Positions 62,884 to 64,000 of a stretch of DNA of 64,000 bases are shown here, one piece after another; the first letter of the stretch is position 1; each line of letters starts with the position of its first letter. The translations under genes and the position numbers were made by a program. The stretch is from positions 90,222-154,221 of the forward strand of contig NZ_FPIR01000004.1 of the NCBI RefSeq assembly GCF_900119155.1, written 5' to 3'. This DNA comes from Ruminococcus sp. YE71. Lineage in GTDB: Bacteria; Bacillota; Clostridia; Oscillospirales; Ruminococcaceae. Below the pieces are notes generated by a model. The model had not been told where the DNA came from and did no database searches. It worked only from the letters and a program-made list of their open reading frames with translations.

Positions 62884-63867
62884 ATGGAAAGATACACAGT
62901 CAGCGCGGTCAGGATAAACGCCGCCGCGAAAAAGGCCAAAGAACGGCTCGCAGGGGTCGTGCGCGAACCTGCGGACATACCCATCGAGCTGAAACGCAAA
63001 CTGAAGATACGTCATATCAGGAGAAAGAGTGATACTATGGAAAGATTTGAGATAAAGGTCGATTACGCAAAGGCAGGTCTCCCCGACCCCTGCACACAGC
63101 CGCTTCTCGACTGCTACGTGCCTACCATTTTTGAGGAGACAGGCAGACGCAGCAGAGGCGCGGTCGTTATCTGCCCCGGCGGCGGCTACGACTGGTGCAG
63201 CGAGCGCGAAGCCGAGCCTGTGGCGTTCCGCTTCATGGGGGCAGGGTACGCGTGCTTCGTGCTGAGGTATTCCTGCGTGGACAAGAAGTTCCCCACCGCC
63301 CTGCTGGAATGTGCGGCGGCTTTGAAGTACGTCCGCGAGAACGCCGAGCGTTTCGACATCGACCCCGACAGGGTCTTTGTGATGGGCTTCTCCGCAGGCG
63401 GTCATCTGGCGGCTTCGATGGCGAATCTGTGGAACAGCTCCGTGCTCAGCGAGACCCTCGGCTGTGACAGCGAACTGCTGAAAGTCAATGGCTCGATACT
63501 CTGCTATCCCGTCATCCTCTCCGACCCCGAACTGACCCACGAAGGCACTATCTCGAACCTCCTGACCCACAAGGACGACCCCGAGCTCAGAGATCTCGTC
63601 TCAATGGACAAGCGCGTGGGCGAACAGACACCCCCGACTTTCATCTGGCACTGTGCCGACGACGGCTGCGTCCCCGTTGAAAACACGCTCTTCTACACCG
63701 CGGCGCTCTCCAAAAACAAGGTGCCCTTCGAGAGCCACATCTACCCCTACGGCGGCCACGGCCTCTCCCTCTGCGACGGCACGACCGCAACAGGCGACTG
63801 GCACATAGTTCCCGCCGCCGCCACCTGGGTAGACCACTGCCTCCGCTGGCTCAGCGAACAGTGCTGA
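62884..63867 (+). CDS. Alpha/beta hydrolase (esterase, BD-FAE/acetylxylan-esterase type)
   Basis: 327 residues from ATG 62884 (GAGGACTGAGAC upstream); an internal ATG at 63037 with AGGAG nearby would give 276 residues and better match the family start, so the first 51 residues are uncertain. Oxyanion motif VICPGGGYDWCS, nucleophile FVMGFSAGGHLA, acidic residue in WHCADDGCVP and His in YPYGGHGLSL. The family includes carbohydrate esterases. It is coupled to the VanY-like gene. A dispersed repeat starts one base after its stop. Confidence 0.88.
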   Translation: MERYTVSAVRINAAAKKAKERLAGVVREPADIPIELKRKLKIRHIRRKSDTMERFEIKVDYAKAGLPDPCTQPLLDCYVPTIFEETGRRSRGAVVICPGGGYDWCSEREAEPVAFRFMGAGYACFVLRYSCVDKKFPTALLECAAALKYVRENAERFDIDPDRVFVMGFSAGGHLAASMANLWNSSVLSETLGCDSELLKVNGSILCYPVILSDPELTHEGTISNLLTHKDDPELRDLVSMDKRVGEQTPPTFIWHCADDGCVPVENTLFYTAALSKNKVPFESHIYPYGGHGLSLCDGTTATGDWHIVPAAATWVDHCLRWLSEQC

Positions 63868-63868
63868 A

Positions 63869-64000
63869 TTATTGGGGGAAACCCTTTTGAAAAAGGGTTA
63901 TCCCCCAAACCCCTTTCCTAAAACTTTTAATACTTTTTGGCTTGGTGGCGCTTCTTCTTTACTTTGTGTTGGACGGGAAGAACGGCGCTCTTCTCTTCGA
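63869..64000 (-). repeat. Dispersed repeat, cut by window edge (R10)
   Basis: TTATTGGGGGAAACCC arm with hairpin, then CCTTTCCTAAAACTTTTAAT, nearly identical to R1 for about 75 bp. The core continues to the window edge and holds the end of the 38-codon frame (stop 63961-63959; preceding residues SKRRAPFFPSNTK). Confidence 0.9.

Overview
The window looks like chromosomal DNA of a low-to-mid GC Firmicute of the Ruminococcus / Oscillospiraceae type. Pointers are the zinc-ribbon ribosomal protein L28, a T-box leader with a GCU specifier upstream of alaS, many sigma-A promoters with exact 17-bp spacers (often ending TGTGATATAAT), a sensory-type [FeFe] hydrogenase, a phenylacetate-CoA ligase, and C-terminally anchored surface proteins. 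It is mostly housekeeping DNA; I see no prophage, integrated plasmid, CRISPR array or full insertion sequence.

Layout. 1-4.3 kb: scpA (cut by the window edge) coupled to a site-2 protease, rpmB, a coiled-coil protein, and rsmD-coaD. 4.4-8.2 kb: a secreted anchored protein, a short-chain dehydrogenase, and a PurF paralogue lacking its glutaminase cysteine. 8.3-13.2 kb: mfd, pth, and an XRE regulator fused to a superoxide-reductase-like domain, divergent from pyrB (with a PyrI-like zinc tail) and a membrane-anchored amidase. 15.8-25.3 kb: a long minus-strand block running from an alanine T-box through a CPCC/ankyrin protein, alaS, a lipoprotein, a HIT protein, holA, RNase M5 and an MBOAT/DHHW pair whose catalytic motifs are degenerate in both partners. 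25.4-25.5 kb: a candidate small RNA. 25.9-33 kb: a membrane protein, an S66 peptidase, paaK, and tsaD-GNAT-ptsI. 33.4-40.5 kb: a P-type ATPase, two tandem alpha/beta hydrolases preceded by the deletion remnant of a third, and a padR-DUF1700 operon with a short upstream ORF. 41-46 kb: a lipid kinase, the sensory hydrogenase and a DivIVA-like protein. 46.2-53.4 kb: lepA-hemW, a membrane-fusion lipoprotein, an esterase and a Panacea-domain protein. 53.6-53.8 kb: tRNA-Thr and tRNA-Tyr. 54-60 kb: a MoxR-DUF58-transglutaminase-PrsW operon. 60-64 kb: an XRE regulator, a VanY-like protein lacking zinc ligands, and another hydrolase.

The most unusual feature is a dispersed intergenic repeat. Full copies are about 330-450 bp, with long imperfect terminal inverted repeats that each hold a strong hairpin. 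The core carries a 38-codon reading frame preserved, with synonymous changes, between copies at 2.9, 40.8 and 63.96 kb. Partial copies lie at 6.6, 15.7, 33.0, 54.1 and 57.8 kb. A 19-bp unit is tandemly amplified six-fold inside one copy. Several copies begin within a few bases of a stop codon, so they may act as portable 3' ends.

Start codons were chosen from ribosome-binding sites and 4-bp gene overlaps. All family names rest on motifs read by eye; no database search was possible.
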